Source: Bacteroidota bacterium (GTDB lineage Bacteria > Bacteroidota > Bacteroidia > UBA8524). Taken from it: 64,000 nt of DNA. The stretch lies in assembly GCA_016124735.1 (NCBI GenBank), contig WGMZ01000011.1, positions 1 through 64,000 on the forward strand, written 5' to 3'. Below, piece by piece: positions 37,510 through 46,342 of the stretch (its first letter is position 1; each line of letters starts with the position of its first letter). The position numbers and the translations under genes are program-made. The notes below the pieces were generated by a model. That model saw nothing but the letters and a program-made list of their open reading frames with translations. It was not told where the DNA came from and ran no database searches.

Positions 37510-39705
37510 TTATTCAATCACAATTTTTTGGACGGACCTTCCATCGGGGCCCATATATTCCACCAAATAAATTCCTGGTTTAATTCCATTCAGATTCCAA
37601 GTGCTTTGTACAAGTCCCATTTCTTCAATGGCTTTGCAATTGATCACTTTTCCATTCATGTCCAAAATTCGAAGTTGCCCGCTACCTTGTCCGGTATAGG
37701 AAACAGTGAAAAGTCCTTTGCTCGGGTTTGGATAGACTTTCATTTCCGGGCGGATCACTAATTTTTGTCCCAAGGGATGACCTACCGTAAAATGAACGAT
37801 GCGGTCTGTTCCAAAGTCGCCGTCAATAAACTGGACCAGCTGACCATTCATCTGACGCAAAGTCAAAGAACCGGTTCCATCTGAGTTTGCCCAGAATTTG
37901 AAGCCATTTCTCTGAGAATCTGTTACTTTAAAATAATAGCATCCATCAACAAGATTGATGGTGTCTTTAGTGCTTTCATTGCTACTGAAATTTCCTCTGG
38001 ACCAAATCTCACGGCCATCCAGCAAATGTACAGAAAGTGTATTTTCACTTCCTTTTGTATTCGCTTTAAACCAAATCTGGAATTGTCCGGGGAATTGCGG
38101 GGTAAGTTCAAAGGAGGATTCCATCGCGTTATTGTACTGGTTTCCATCTGCTGCTCCATTTGCTTTGATAATTTCGCAAACGAACTCACCTGTGCTTGCT
38201 CCCGACCAATCGAAATAGTCCAGATCAATGGTTTTTGACTGATACGGCAGAATTTCACCTTCCCATCCCCATTCTCTCAGATTGCCTCCTTTGATTCCAT
38301 AACGGAATACCAAAGTTTCTACTGTTTTCAATGAGGTGTTTTTCACGACTACGCGTGGCAATCCACAGGTTGGGTTGAATCGAACATAGTTATTCTGAGT
38401 ATTTGGAGCAACGATTTCATCGAGCGCAACATCCACAATGGCATTCGGGTTTTCTTCATAGTTAAAGAGGATACCGCTTATGATATACGAGGTATTGCTG
38501 TTGTCGATATTGGTAAACGCCTGCATATCCATATCAATGGTATTGTTGCCGTCGTTGATATAATCATCTAACCAATATTCGTAAGGTGTAATGCCTTCTC
38601 CCGGACACCAGTTCGACCGATCGTAAAGCCAGGTGCCCGTTTGAGGATAGATCGGGTTGCTACCACAATCATCTTTCCATACCAGTTGTTTGAATTGCTG
38701 GGTTCCATTGACCTTGATATAATGTTCTTTTGCACAGAATTCCGCACAATTCTCGTTCCCGCCAAAGCCGTGTCCGGTTTGTATTACCTGTAATTTCACC
38801 CGAGTAGTAGAAGTCTTTGAAATATTGACGGATTTCTCTGTCAGATATTCTTCGATGCTTTTTTTGGCTCCATAGGGAAAAGATCCTACCCATAGGGGGA
38901 TGATTTCGGTGCATTTCAAAGCCGGTTCACCCTCCAGGAATTCAAAGTCAATGGTACAGGTAAACCCGTCCTGATACCCTGAAAAATGGCTTCGAATGGT
39001 TACGGAGTCCTGAAGTAACATGGCAAACTCTGTCACATCATAGGTATAGGTAAAAGACCATGTTTTGTCTTTATCTCCTGCATATGGTGTAATCAAACGA
39101 CCCAATTCCAGGTTGTTGATTACTTCAAATACATTGTACCAATCAAAGTCTTTTCTGTAGATGGATTTATCGTGTGCAATCATCATGGAATCAACGACGT
39201 TTCCATTGGCATCGTAAGTCGGGCGATAGCGAAGGGCATCCCAAACATTCAAAGTATCTGTGGGAGTTGTTGGATTCAAAGTATCCGAAAACAATAGCAA
39301 TTGCACCGGCATATCTGCCATCGAATCCAGTGCCATTGAGGTCGAATTATAAAAATAGGAATACACAGAATCCATGTTGTAAAACAAGGAATCCTGTACT
39401 TTCCCATTCACTTTAAAATTAGGCGAGTTCACCAGGTTCGAATCCAACATTCCGGTTGGCTGGCGTAAAAAAGCCTGTACGGTATAATCCCATGCAGAAC
39501 ATCCTTTATCCGGACAGCCGAGGGTATAACGCATTTTCACACGCTGATAAGTTTTTCCTGCTGTTGGGAAAAAAACTTTCCGGTCGTAGTTCCCATTCCA
39601 GTTCATATGAACCCGATCATGAGAACGTACGGTCATGGTGTCTCCGGTACCTGCCAATGCGAAAAGGGGCGTGACAAGGAGTAAAAAGCCAAGTATTCTT
39701 TTCAT
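37510..39705 (-). CDS. PNGase F-like secreted protein with T9SS type A sorting domain
   Basis: 731 residues. Signal peptide about 1-18. Residues about 20-330 resemble the two-domain core of peptide-N-glycosidase F, which removes N-linked glycans (VKMRYTLGCPDKGCSAWDYTVQAFLR, CTIDFEFLEG). The middle is beta-rich. The C-terminal 75 residues (VYPNPSKGLFTVSYTGQGSGQLRILDMNGK ... GIYLVEYMGPDGRSVQKIVIE) form a type A sorting signal for the type IX secretion system, so the protein is exported to the cell surface. Catalytic residues were not checked one by one. Glycan substrates are unknown. Confidence 0.85.
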   Translation of the reverse strand: MKRILGFLLLVTPLFALAGTGDTMTVRSHDRVHMNWNGNYDRKVFFPTAGKTYQRVKMRYTLGCPDKGCSAWDYTVQAFLRQPTGMLDSNLVNSPNFKVNGKVQDSLFYNMDSVYSYFYNSTSMALDSMADMPVQLLLFSDTLNPTTPTDTLNVWDALRYRPTYDANGNVVDSMMIAHDKSIYRKDFDWYNVFEVINNLELGRLITPYAGDKDKTWSFTYTYDVTEFAMLLQDSVTIRSHFSGYQDGFTCTIDFEFLEGEPALKCTEIIPLWVGSFPYGAKKSIEEYLTEKSVNISKTSTTRVKLQVIQTGHGFGGNENCAEFCAKEHYIKVNGTQQFKQLVWKDDCGSNPIYPQTGTWLYDRSNWCPGEGITPYEYWLDDYINDGNNTIDMDMQAFTNIDNSNTSYIISGILFNYEENPNAIVDVALDEIVAPNTQNNYVRFNPTCGLPRVVVKNTSLKTVETLVFRYGIKGGNLREWGWEGEILPYQSKTIDLDYFDWSGASTGEFVCEIIKANGAADGNQYNNAMESSFELTPQFPGQFQIWFKANTKGSENTLSVHLLDGREIWSRGNFSSNESTKDTINLVDGCYYFKVTDSQRNGFKFWANSDGTGSLTLRQMNGQLVQFIDGDFGTDRIVHFTVGHPLGQKLVIRPEMKVYPNPSKGLFTVSYTGQGSGQLRILDMNGKVINCKAIEEMGLVQSTWNLNGIKPGIYLVEYMGPDGRSVQKIVIE

Positions 39706-39742
39706 GTTACAATGTTAAGCAATTCTAAAAGAGAAGTGTTCA

Positions 39743-40669
39743 CTACCGGGTATCCTGAAGACCCCGGAGGAAGTCTTCTGTCTTCATTTTCTTCTTTCCC
39801 TCCAACTGGACCTCAGTCAGTTTTAAAGCTCCATCTGAAAGATGCCAAATGAGTTCCTTTTTGTCTTTGATTTCCCATTCCCCCACAGAATGCGAAGCGG
39901 ATGGAATTATTTCCGCTCGATATATTTTTAACTGTTTCCCTCTGAATTCTGTAAAGGCTCCAGGATACGGACTTAAACCGCGTATATGGTTGTATACTTT
40001 TTCGGCAGACCAATTGGGGTCGAGGTAGCAGTCTTCTTTAAACAGTTTTGGGGCAATTGGAAGATCCATTTCTTCCCGTTGCGGTAATTGAGGTACTTGT
40101 CCGGTCAGAATTGCCTCGAGGGTTTTTACGACGAGTTTAGAACCCTGCTTCATCAGGCGATCGTGTAGTTCTCCGGCCGTTTCATCCGGACCGATTTGCA
40201 CTTTTTCTGTAAACAGCAAATCACCCGTGTCTATCTCATGTTGGAGAAAAAAAGTACTGACTCCCGTTTCATTTTCTCCATTCATGATAACCCGGTTGAT
40301 GGGTGCCGCTCCGCGGTAAGCCGGCAAGAGTGATGCATGTAAATTGAAGGTTCCTAAAGGTGGCATGTTCCAAACAGATTCCGGTAACATCCGAAATGCG
40401 ATCACAACTTGTACATCTGCCTGGAATGATTTCAAATCAGCCTGAAAATCAGGATCTTTTAGATTTTTCGGCTGCAATACAGGAATGCCATGTTCGACCG
40501 CAAATTTCTTCACGGCGGATTCCTGTAATTTTAATCCACGGCCAGCGGGACGATCGGGTGCCGTTATTACCGCAACGACATTAAAACCATTTTGAAGTAT
40601 GGCATCCAATGAAGCCACGGCAAAATCCGGGGTGCCGATAAAAACTATTTTTAATTGATTTTTTGTCAA
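39743..40669 (-). CDS. fmt: Methionyl-tRNA formyltransferase
   Basis: Formylates initiator Met-tRNA. The N-terminal Rossmann core starts LKIVFIGTPDFAVASL; the formyl-THF site is NLHASLLPAYRGAAPIN with Asn109 and His111, and HEIDTGD carries the catalytic Asp. The C-terminal OB-like domain is shorter than in E. coli. 308 residues from the TTG at 40669. An earlier TTG at 40690 is also in frame, but a TAAATTTG -7 box covers 40688-40695 and would place the transcript start inside it, so the later TTG was preferred. Confidence 0.93.
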   Translation of the reverse strand: MTKNQLKIVFIGTPDFAVASLDAILQNGFNVVAVITAPDRPAGRGLKLQESAVKKFAVEHGIPVLQPKNLKDPDFQADLKSFQADVQVVIAFRMLPESVWNMPPLGTFNLHASLLPAYRGAAPINRVIMNGENETGVSTFFLQHEIDTGDLLFTEKVQIGPDETAGELHDRLMKQGSKLVVKTLEAILTGQVPQLPQREEMDLPIAPKLFKEDCYLDPNWSAEKVYNHIRGLSPYPGAFTEFRGKQLKIYRAEIIPSASHSVGEWEIKDKKELIWHLSDGALKLTEVQLEGKKKMKTEDFLRGLQDTR

Positions 40670-40687
40670 ATTTTTAATGAATTCGGA

Positions 40688-40695
40688 CAAATTTA
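40688..40695 (-). promoter_or_regulatory. -7 box of fmt
   Basis: TAAATTTG on the minus strand. It overlaps the outermost possible TTG start of fmt and therefore argues for the downstream start at 40669. No well-spaced TTG box was found. Confidence 0.4.
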
Positions 40696-40737
40696 AAGCA
40701 GTCGAGCAACTTTTGAGGTAATTTAGACCTCTATTTA

Positions 40738-43700
40738 ATGATGCGCCAAACCAGAATTCTCAAAACCTTTTGCCTTTTTATATGGGCTGTGTTTTGGGGC
40801 TTGCCCGGAGTTGCTCAAATTCGTTTTGTTAAAAATCTGGGACAGTGGCCTTCAAGCGTTCTTTTCAGGGCAGATATTCCGGATGGATATCTCTCTGTTG
40901 AAAAAAATGCCCTCTTATATACCCGAATCTGGTCGAACAATCTGGAATTTTTTCATTTGGGTCCACAAAAAGAAGATTCTCTCATCGTTCATAATGAGCG
41001 CATCGAATTTATAGGCGCCAATTCGGAGGCATTGGGCTCGGGCGAAAATATTAAACCCGAATACCACAATTATTTTATAGGCGATGACCCCTCCAAATGG
41101 GTTTCCAGGGTTCCTGTATACGGAAAAGTAATCGTCCGCGACGTCTATCCGGGGATTGATCTGGAAATATTTGGAAGAGACGGACGCTCGGTAAAATATA
41201 ATTTTCTGGTACACCCTGGTGCCAATCCGGAATCGATACGCCTGAAATACCTCGGACAAGAATCCATGCATCTGAAAGATGGATCACTCCATATTCAAAC
41301 ACCTGTGGGAGACATTCTCGAGGAGGCGCCCATCGCCTACCAATTGGAAGGGAAAAGTGATCCTGGGGTAAATGCTGGTTTCCGGCTCGAGGATAATATC
41401 CTGAGCTTTCAAATTGGTAATTATGTCAGAGGACAAGTTTTGACAATTGACCCGGTGGTGATTTTTTCCACCTATACCGGTTCCACTGCAGATAATTTCG
41501 GTTATACCGGGACTTATGATGCTCATGGGAATGGATTCGCCGGTGGAGATGTGAGAGGAGTTGGGTACCCTACCGATCCGGGCGTAGTGCAGGCAAACTT
41601 TGGGTTTGGCACCTATGACAATGATGATGTTTTAGGAGACCAACCTCGGGATTGCGCCATAATGAAATTGAGTCCGGATGGTCGTACAAAATTGTGGGCT
41701 ACTTATTTAGGCGGGAGCCGCAACGAAGAGCCACATAGCATGATTGTCGATTCAAAAAACAATTTGCTGGTATTAGGCAGCACGTTCAGTAAAGATTTTC
41801 CCAGTAATAAGAAAGGCTATCAAAATAACAATAAAGGCCAAAGCGATATTTTTATAATTAAAATAAGTGAAGATGGGACCCAAATTTTAGGGATGACCTA
41901 TCTGGGTGGAGATGGAAGAGATGGCTTGAATGGCCGTCGGCTAAACAGTTCCACTTTTTCTCCCAACAGCTCTCCACTCGGCTATAATTTTGGCGATGAA
42001 TTCCGGGGAGAAATCATTGTCGACAAAAACGACAACGTTTACGTTGCGAGTTCTACCGAATCCGGCAATGGATCCGGCTTCCCGGCCATCAATAGCTTCA
42101 ATACCACTTTTGGCGGTTTACAGGATGGATGTGCCTTTAAGCTGAGTCCGAATCTCGACCAACTTTATTGGGGCGCTTATATTTCCGGGTTGAATTACGA
42201 GAGCGCTTTCAGTCTGGATATCAATAGTCAGGGCGATGTCTATGTCTGCGGGGGCACCAATTCCAGCTCCATGACATTCAACGCCGATGCCTACCATCCC
42301 AATTATCTGGGTGGAATAGATGGCTACGTGGTAAAAATCCAGAACGATGGTTCGCAAATGCTGGGAGGAACCTATATTGGAACATCCAGCTACGATCAGG
42401 CGTATTTTGTAAAAGTTGATAAGCATGATTTTGTATATACCACGGGACAAACTGCGGGAACCATAACTCCATTCCCAAGCAATGTGTACCATTCTCCAAC
42501 AGGTGGTCAATTTATTTATAAGCTGAGTGGCGACCTGAAACAAAGATTGATCTCCATGAGTTACGGGGATGGAATCAGTAAGCCCCAGATCTCTCCCACC
42601 GCCTTTCTCGTAGACAATTGCGAACGTATTTTTGTCAGCGGCTGGGGCGGCGAAGAAAACAGCAATAGCCGTTTTCCCTTGGGACATGGCGGCAATACGG
42701 CAAGGATGAAGGTTACCCCCGATGCTTATGACAATACAACGGATGGATCTGATTTTTATCTTGCTGTATTTTCTAAAAATCTGACTAAGCTCGTTTACGC
42801 TACGTTCATTGGTGGAGGTCAGGCTGGGGCAACAAGTCAACAATTGGGCGAGCACGTTGACGGTGGAACCAGCCGTTTTGACCCACAAGGAGTGGTATAT
42901 CAAAGTGTTTGCGGTGGTTGCGGAGGAAACAGCACCCCGGATTTCCCTACCACACCCGGAGCCTATAGTCGAACAAATAATAGTGATAATTGCAATAATG
43001 CCTTGTTCAAACTTGATTTTGAAAACCTCAATGCGCAGCCTCAGGTGCATGATACGACTCTAACTATCACCGCGCTGGATACCTTGGTATTCAGAACCAT
43101 TGCAAGCGATGCAGATGAATTTGATTCTCTGTTTATCACCTTTAGCGGAGAAGCCGTGAACGGATCCAATTTCCCCGCCCCTCATATTGAACCTGATCAA
43201 AATGTCGGTGTTGGCGTACAGCAAGTTTTTGAAGATTTCACCTGGATTAGCGGATGCCAGCATCTGGGACTGGACACTATTAGGATAAAGGTCTTGGTTC
43301 GCGACAACGGATGTCCTCAACCTAAATCTGACAGTGCTGAAATTAAAATCGTTATACTCCCACCACCTCCACCCAATCCTCCGGGGGTAATATGCATGAC
43401 TTTCATTACCAATGATCGATTAAAACTTACCTGGGACATTGCGGATACCAGTGGGTATTTAAAATATTATATCCTCTTCAGAAGTGTGGATGGCGGAACA
43501 TTTGAAGCCATAGATACCATTTATGGAAATCAAAAAGCGGAATACGTGGATGCAACGGCCTTCAATCATGCTTCGACAAACTATTGTTATAAGATGATTG
43601 GCACAAATGTTTGTGGTGAGTCAGGGCAGGAATCATATACGATATGTTCCATTGAACAGCACAATCAGCCGATTGAAAACACATCAATCTACACAACCAC

Positions 43701-44496
43701 TGTCATCGATAATAAAAATATAAAGACCATTTGGTTTCAATCCGATGAGCCGGATTTTAAAGGCTATACTTTATATAAACGGTACAATATGAATAAAGCC
43801 CCGTGGGAATTTGTTCAATTTTTTGATGCGCAGACAGATACCTTCTTTATTGATACCCATGTAAAAGTTCAGGAGTATTCCTATTGCTATGCATTGGCTG
43901 TTAAGGACAAGTGTGGAAATAACAGCGCTAAATGCGATCCGGGCTGTAGCATTTTACTCCAGGGTACATCCATTCCCTTTTCCCATCAGCTGCATTGGAG
44001 TCCATATACCTATTGGCAGCAGGGAATTCAACAATATGATCTGTGGCGGTTTGACGACCGCGCAGTAGACACCCTTGCCGGAAACGGAGATTCACTCTAT
44101 CTGAAACAAACAGACACTTCTCTCAATTACGACTGGGGAGGGTACTGGTACCGTATTATTGCAAGTGAGCTCGGTGGAAATCAGGCACAGAGCCAATCCA
44201 ACACGATTTACCTGGTTCAACCTCCTCATCTTTATGTTCCCACCGCATTTACCAGAAACCAGGATGGGCTGAATGAAGTCTGGGGAATTTGTGATGTTTT
44301 TGTAAAAGATTACCGACTTTTGGTGTACAATCGATGGGGACAAAAGGTATTGGATACCGATGACAAACATTTCCAATGGAATGGAGATTTTAACTCCGAC
44401 CACCCCTTCGACAATGTGTTTATTTGGTATGTCGTATATACCGGATGGGATGAAACTACTTATACGCAGAAAGGAACATTAACCATATTGCGATGA
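40738..44496 (+). CDS. Giant secreted protein with DUF7948-like N-terminus, beta-propeller-type repeats and T9SS type B sorting domain
   Basis: 1252 residues with a signal peptide (about 1-27). The opening (FVKNLGQWPSSVLFRADIPDGYLSVEKNALLYT, YHNYFIGDDPSKW, GIDLEIFGRDGRSVKYNFLVHPGA) matches the N-terminal domain now called DUF7948. Next come SBBP-type repeats of about 50 residues (FSTYTGSTADNFG, WATYLGGSRNEEPHSM, MTYLGGDGRDG, GGTYIGTSSYDQA, YATFIGGGQ). Fibronectin-III-like units follow at about 880-1150. The C-terminus (LYVPTAFTRNQDGLNEVWGI ... LLVYNRWGQKV ... WNGDF) is the type B, gliding-motility-associated, T9SS signal. Cell-surface or released protein, perhaps adhesive. Its stop overlaps the next gene (ATGA). 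Confidence 0.88.
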   Translation: MMRQTRILKTFCLFIWAVFWGLPGVAQIRFVKNLGQWPSSVLFRADIPDGYLSVEKNALLYTRIWSNNLEFFHLGPQKEDSLIVHNERIEFIGANSEALGSGENIKPEYHNYFIGDDPSKWVSRVPVYGKVIVRDVYPGIDLEIFGRDGRSVKYNFLVHPGANPESIRLKYLGQESMHLKDGSLHIQTPVGDILEEAPIAYQLEGKSDPGVNAGFRLEDNILSFQIGNYVRGQVLTIDPVVIFSTYTGSTADNFGYTGTYDAHGNGFAGGDVRGVGYPTDPGVVQANFGFGTYDNDDVLGDQPRDCAIMKLSPDGRTKLWATYLGGSRNEEPHSMIVDSKNNLLVLGSTFSKDFPSNKKGYQNNNKGQSDIFIIKISEDGTQILGMTYLGGDGRDGLNGRRLNSSTFSPNSSPLGYNFGDEFRGEIIVDKNDNVYVASSTESGNGSGFPAINSFNTTFGGLQDGCAFKLSPNLDQLYWGAYISGLNYESAFSLDINSQGDVYVCGGTNSSSMTFNADAYHPNYLGGIDGYVVKIQNDGSQMLGGTYIGTSSYDQAYFVKVDKHDFVYTTGQTAGTITPFPSNVYHSPTGGQFIYKLSGDLKQRLISMSYGDGISKPQISPTAFLVDNCERIFVSGWGGEENSNSRFPLGHGGNTARMKVTPDAYDNTTDGSDFYLAVFSKNLTKLVYATFIGGGQAGATSQQLGEHVDGGTSRFDPQGVVYQSVCGGCGGNSTPDFPTTPGAYSRTNNSDNCNNALFKLDFENLNAQPQVHDTTLTITALDTLVFRTIASDADEFDSLFITFSGEAVNGSNFPAPHIEPDQNVGVGVQQVFEDFTWISGCQHLGLDTIRIKVLVRDNGCPQPKSDSAEIKIVILPPPPPNPPGVICMTFITNDRLKLTWDIADTSGYLKYYILFRSVDGGTFEAIDTIYGNQKAEYVDATAFNHASTNYCYKMIGTNVCGESGQESYTICSIEQHNQPIENTSIYTTTVIDNKNIKTIWFQSDEPDFKGYTLYKRYNMNKAPWEFVQFFDAQTDTFFIDTHVKVQEYSYCYALAVKDKCGNNSAKCDPGCSILLQGTSIPFSHQLHWSPYTYWQQGIQQYDLWRFDDRAVDTLAGNGDSLYLKQTDTSLNYDWGGYWYRIIASELGGNQAQSQSNTIYLVQPPHLYVPTAFTRNQDGLNEVWGICDVFVKDYRLLVYNRWGQKVLDTDDKHFQWNGDFNSDHPFDNVFIWYVVYTGWDETTYTQKGTLTILR

Positions 44497-45032
44497 ACAA
44501 AAAAATAACAATTCTACTATTTTTACTTCCCTTACTTTTAATTGATTACAGCTGTAAAAAGGCGAACGATTTAATCAATTTTGGCTTTAATATCCAAAGC
44601 AGCTTTGCCATTCCTCCCGGCGCTCCAATCAATACTCCAATTGATTTGCCAAGCTTCCCAATGGATTATAACTCCGCTCAGACATTTGAGAATCATGATA
44701 CCCGCGCGGATTTAGTGAAGAAGATTACCCTGGAATATATGAAACTCAACATTACGAGTCCTGCCGGCGAAGATTTTTCATTTCTGAAAGATGTCGAGTT
44801 ACGTTTAGCCAAAGATGGCATGGATGATTTGCTGGTCGCCTGGAAATACAATATTTCCGATTCGATTGGCACAGAGCTATCTATGGATGTGACCGATCAA
44901 CCCCTTGATGCCTATCTTAAGAGTGACGGCTCAAAAATGAAGTTGCACGTGACCACAGACAAATTAACCACGAAAGAAATTGATGTAAGCAGCGATATTC
45001 GCATACGTGTTACCGCGAATCTTTTCAAATAA
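44493..45032 (+). CDS. Lipoprotein of unknown function
   Basis: 179 residues with a lipoprotein signal (LLIDYSCKK, Cys21). The mature part is a beta-rich domain (ADLVKKITLEYMKLNITSPAGEDFSFLKDVELRLAKDGMDDLLVAWKYN). No motif recognised. Coupled to the giant T9SS protein gene by an ATGA overlap, which suggests it serves the same surface system. It overlaps the next gene by 26 bases. Confidence 0.75.
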   Translation: MNKKITILLFLLPLLLIDYSCKKANDLINFGFNIQSSFAIPPGAPINTPIDLPSFPMDYNSAQTFENHDTRADLVKKITLEYMKLNITSPAGEDFSFLKDVELRLAKDGMDDLLVAWKYNISDSIGTELSMDVTDQPLDAYLKSDGSKMKLHVTTDKLTTKEIDVSSDIRIRVTANLFK

Positions 45033-45540
45033 GCATCATTTCCTTCTGTGGGTCGTACTGTTTTTTTCAAGCAGTATCCAGGCACAGCATGTCTTATTGG
45101 CAAAAAATGAGTTGGAAGGGAAAGTATTTTTGATTCAACCTGGTACTCTGGTGAGCTTTCAGTTCAATGGATACAGTGGTCAGATTCAGGAATTTAAAGG
45201 ACTTATTGACTCATTAAGTTCAGACAGCATCTATCTCCACGAAAATAGAATACTAAAACCCGGGAATTTTAACCTTGCTGCAAAAGACATCACCGGATTC
45301 CGTGCCTATTCCCTGGGAAGAAATTTTGGTAAACTGGCATTGACCCTGGCCCTGACTGGTAGCGACCTGGCCTTTTATTACGGGGTGGTTGCCAGTTCTT
45401 TAGCCACCGGCCCTGCCATCCTGATTGGTATGGGCACAGGGCTTATCACGTATGGTATCATTCGAATTATTTTCCCTGATAAAATAAAAAGGACCACCTC
45501 AAGTGGGTGGTCCTTTAAAATCATTGAAAAGCCGAATTGA
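45007..45540 (+). CDS. Secreted small protein with hydrophobic C-terminal half
   Basis: 177 residues from a GTG start at 45007, which overlaps the preceding gene by 26 bases; no later in-frame start leaves an intact signal peptide (about 1-27, SSSIQAQ). A short beta region follows (GKVFLIQPGTLVSFQFNGYSGQIQEFKGLIDSLSSDSIYLHENRI), then two hydrophobic stretches (FGKLALTLALTGSDLAFYYGVV and ATGPAILIGMGTGLITYGIIRII). Its last codons carry the terminator hairpin of the convergent LOG gene. Function unknown; third gene of the giant-protein operon. Confidence 0.68.
   Translation: MLPRIFSNKHHFLLWVVLFFSSSIQAQHVLLAKNELEGKVFLIQPGTLVSFQFNGYSGQIQEFKGLIDSLSSDSIYLHENRILKPGNFNLAAKDITGFRAYSLGRNFGKLALTLALTGSDLAFYYGVVASSLATGPAILIGMGTGLITYGIIRIIFPDKIKRTTSSGWSFKIIEKPN
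45488..45516 (-). terminator. Terminator of the LOG-family gene, lying inside the opposing coding region
   Basis: AAAGGACCACC (45488-45498) pairs perfectly over 11 bp with GGTGGTCCTTT (45506-45516), with a 7-base loop. Reading the minus strand a T-rich tail (TTTTTATTTT) follows. The hairpin lies in the last 53 bases of the convergent gene's coding sequence, because the two stop codons are directly adjacent. Confidence 0.75.
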
Positions 45541-46269
45541 CTATTCTCCCAAAATCCGTTTACGATGCGGAATGGTTCTTTTTAACCCAAAACGCTCAAT
45601 GGAATGTTTCTTCAGGTATTCCATGGCTTCATCTATATCATCTGTGATAAAGAAGATATCCCGATCTTCCATATCAATCGTCTTCTCTGCAATCATCTCA
45701 TCGACGAATACGAGAAATTTTTCCCAATATGCCTTCCCCATTAATACCATGGGGTAATTGGTAATTTTCTTCGTTTGAATAAGCGTTACCACTTCGGCAA
45801 ACTCGTCGAGTGTTCCAAAGCCTCCAGGCAATACTACCAGGCCGTACGAATATTTCACTAACAATACTTTACGAACAAAAAAGTACCGGATATTGACCCA
45901 TCGATCAAGCCAACGGTTAGGATATTGTTCATGAGGCAATTCAATATTGCAGCCTACTGATTTGCCGCCTGCTTCCTTAGCCCCACGATTGGCAGCTTCC
46001 ATCGCACCAGGACCCCCTCCGGTCATCACAGTAAAACCAAGATTTGCCAGCCCGGCCCCAACCTTTCTTCCCAATTCATAATTGGGGTGTCCTTCTTTGA
46101 ATCGTGCCGATCCGAAAACGGTAATGCAAGGACCTACAAAATGCAAGACACGGAAACCACGGATAAATTCAATAAATACTTTAAATGCAAGAGTAAACTC
46201 TTTTAACCTGGGACGCGGTCCTTCCAGAAGGACCAATTCTTCTTTTGACTTTGGTTTTTTATCCGTCAT
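45541..46269 (-). CDS. LOG family protein (TIGR00730, Rossmann fold)
   Basis: 242 residues with the family signatures GGGPGAMEAANRGA and PGGFGTLDEFAE, the latter being the PGGxGTxxE nucleotide loop. Plant LOG proteins and many bacterial relatives hydrolyse nucleoside 5'-monophosphates to base and ribose 5-phosphate (cytokinin-activating or PpnN-like activity). Which substrate this one uses is unknown. The ATG at 46269 was preferred to a TTG 18 bases further out. Stop directly abuts the opposing gene's stop. Confidence 0.88.
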   Translation of the reverse strand: MTDKKPKSKEELVLLEGPRPRLKEFTLAFKVFIEFIRGFRVLHFVGPCITVFGSARFKEGHPNYELGRKVGAGLANLGFTVMTGGGPGAMEAANRGAKEAGGKSVGCNIELPHEQYPNRWLDRWVNIRYFFVRKVLLVKYSYGLVVLPGGFGTLDEFAEVVTLIQTKKITNYPMVLMGKAYWEKFLVFVDEMIAEKTIDMEDRDIFFITDDIDEAMEYLKKHSIERFGLKRTIPHRKRILGE

Positions 46270-46285
46270 AATAAGCGTAAAATAC

Positions 46286-46311
46286 AAATCCCCCTAAACA
46301 TAGGGGGATTT
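46286..46311 (-). terminator. Hairpin after hpd
   Basis: AAATCCCCCTA (46286-46296) pairs perfectly with TAGGGGGATTT (46301-46311) around a 4-base loop, with only short T-tracts downstream on the minus strand. It lies between the hpd stop and the LOG gene start. Confidence 0.7.
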
Positions 46312-46342
46312 GGTGGTTTATTTTTATGAAGCAAAATTCGGG

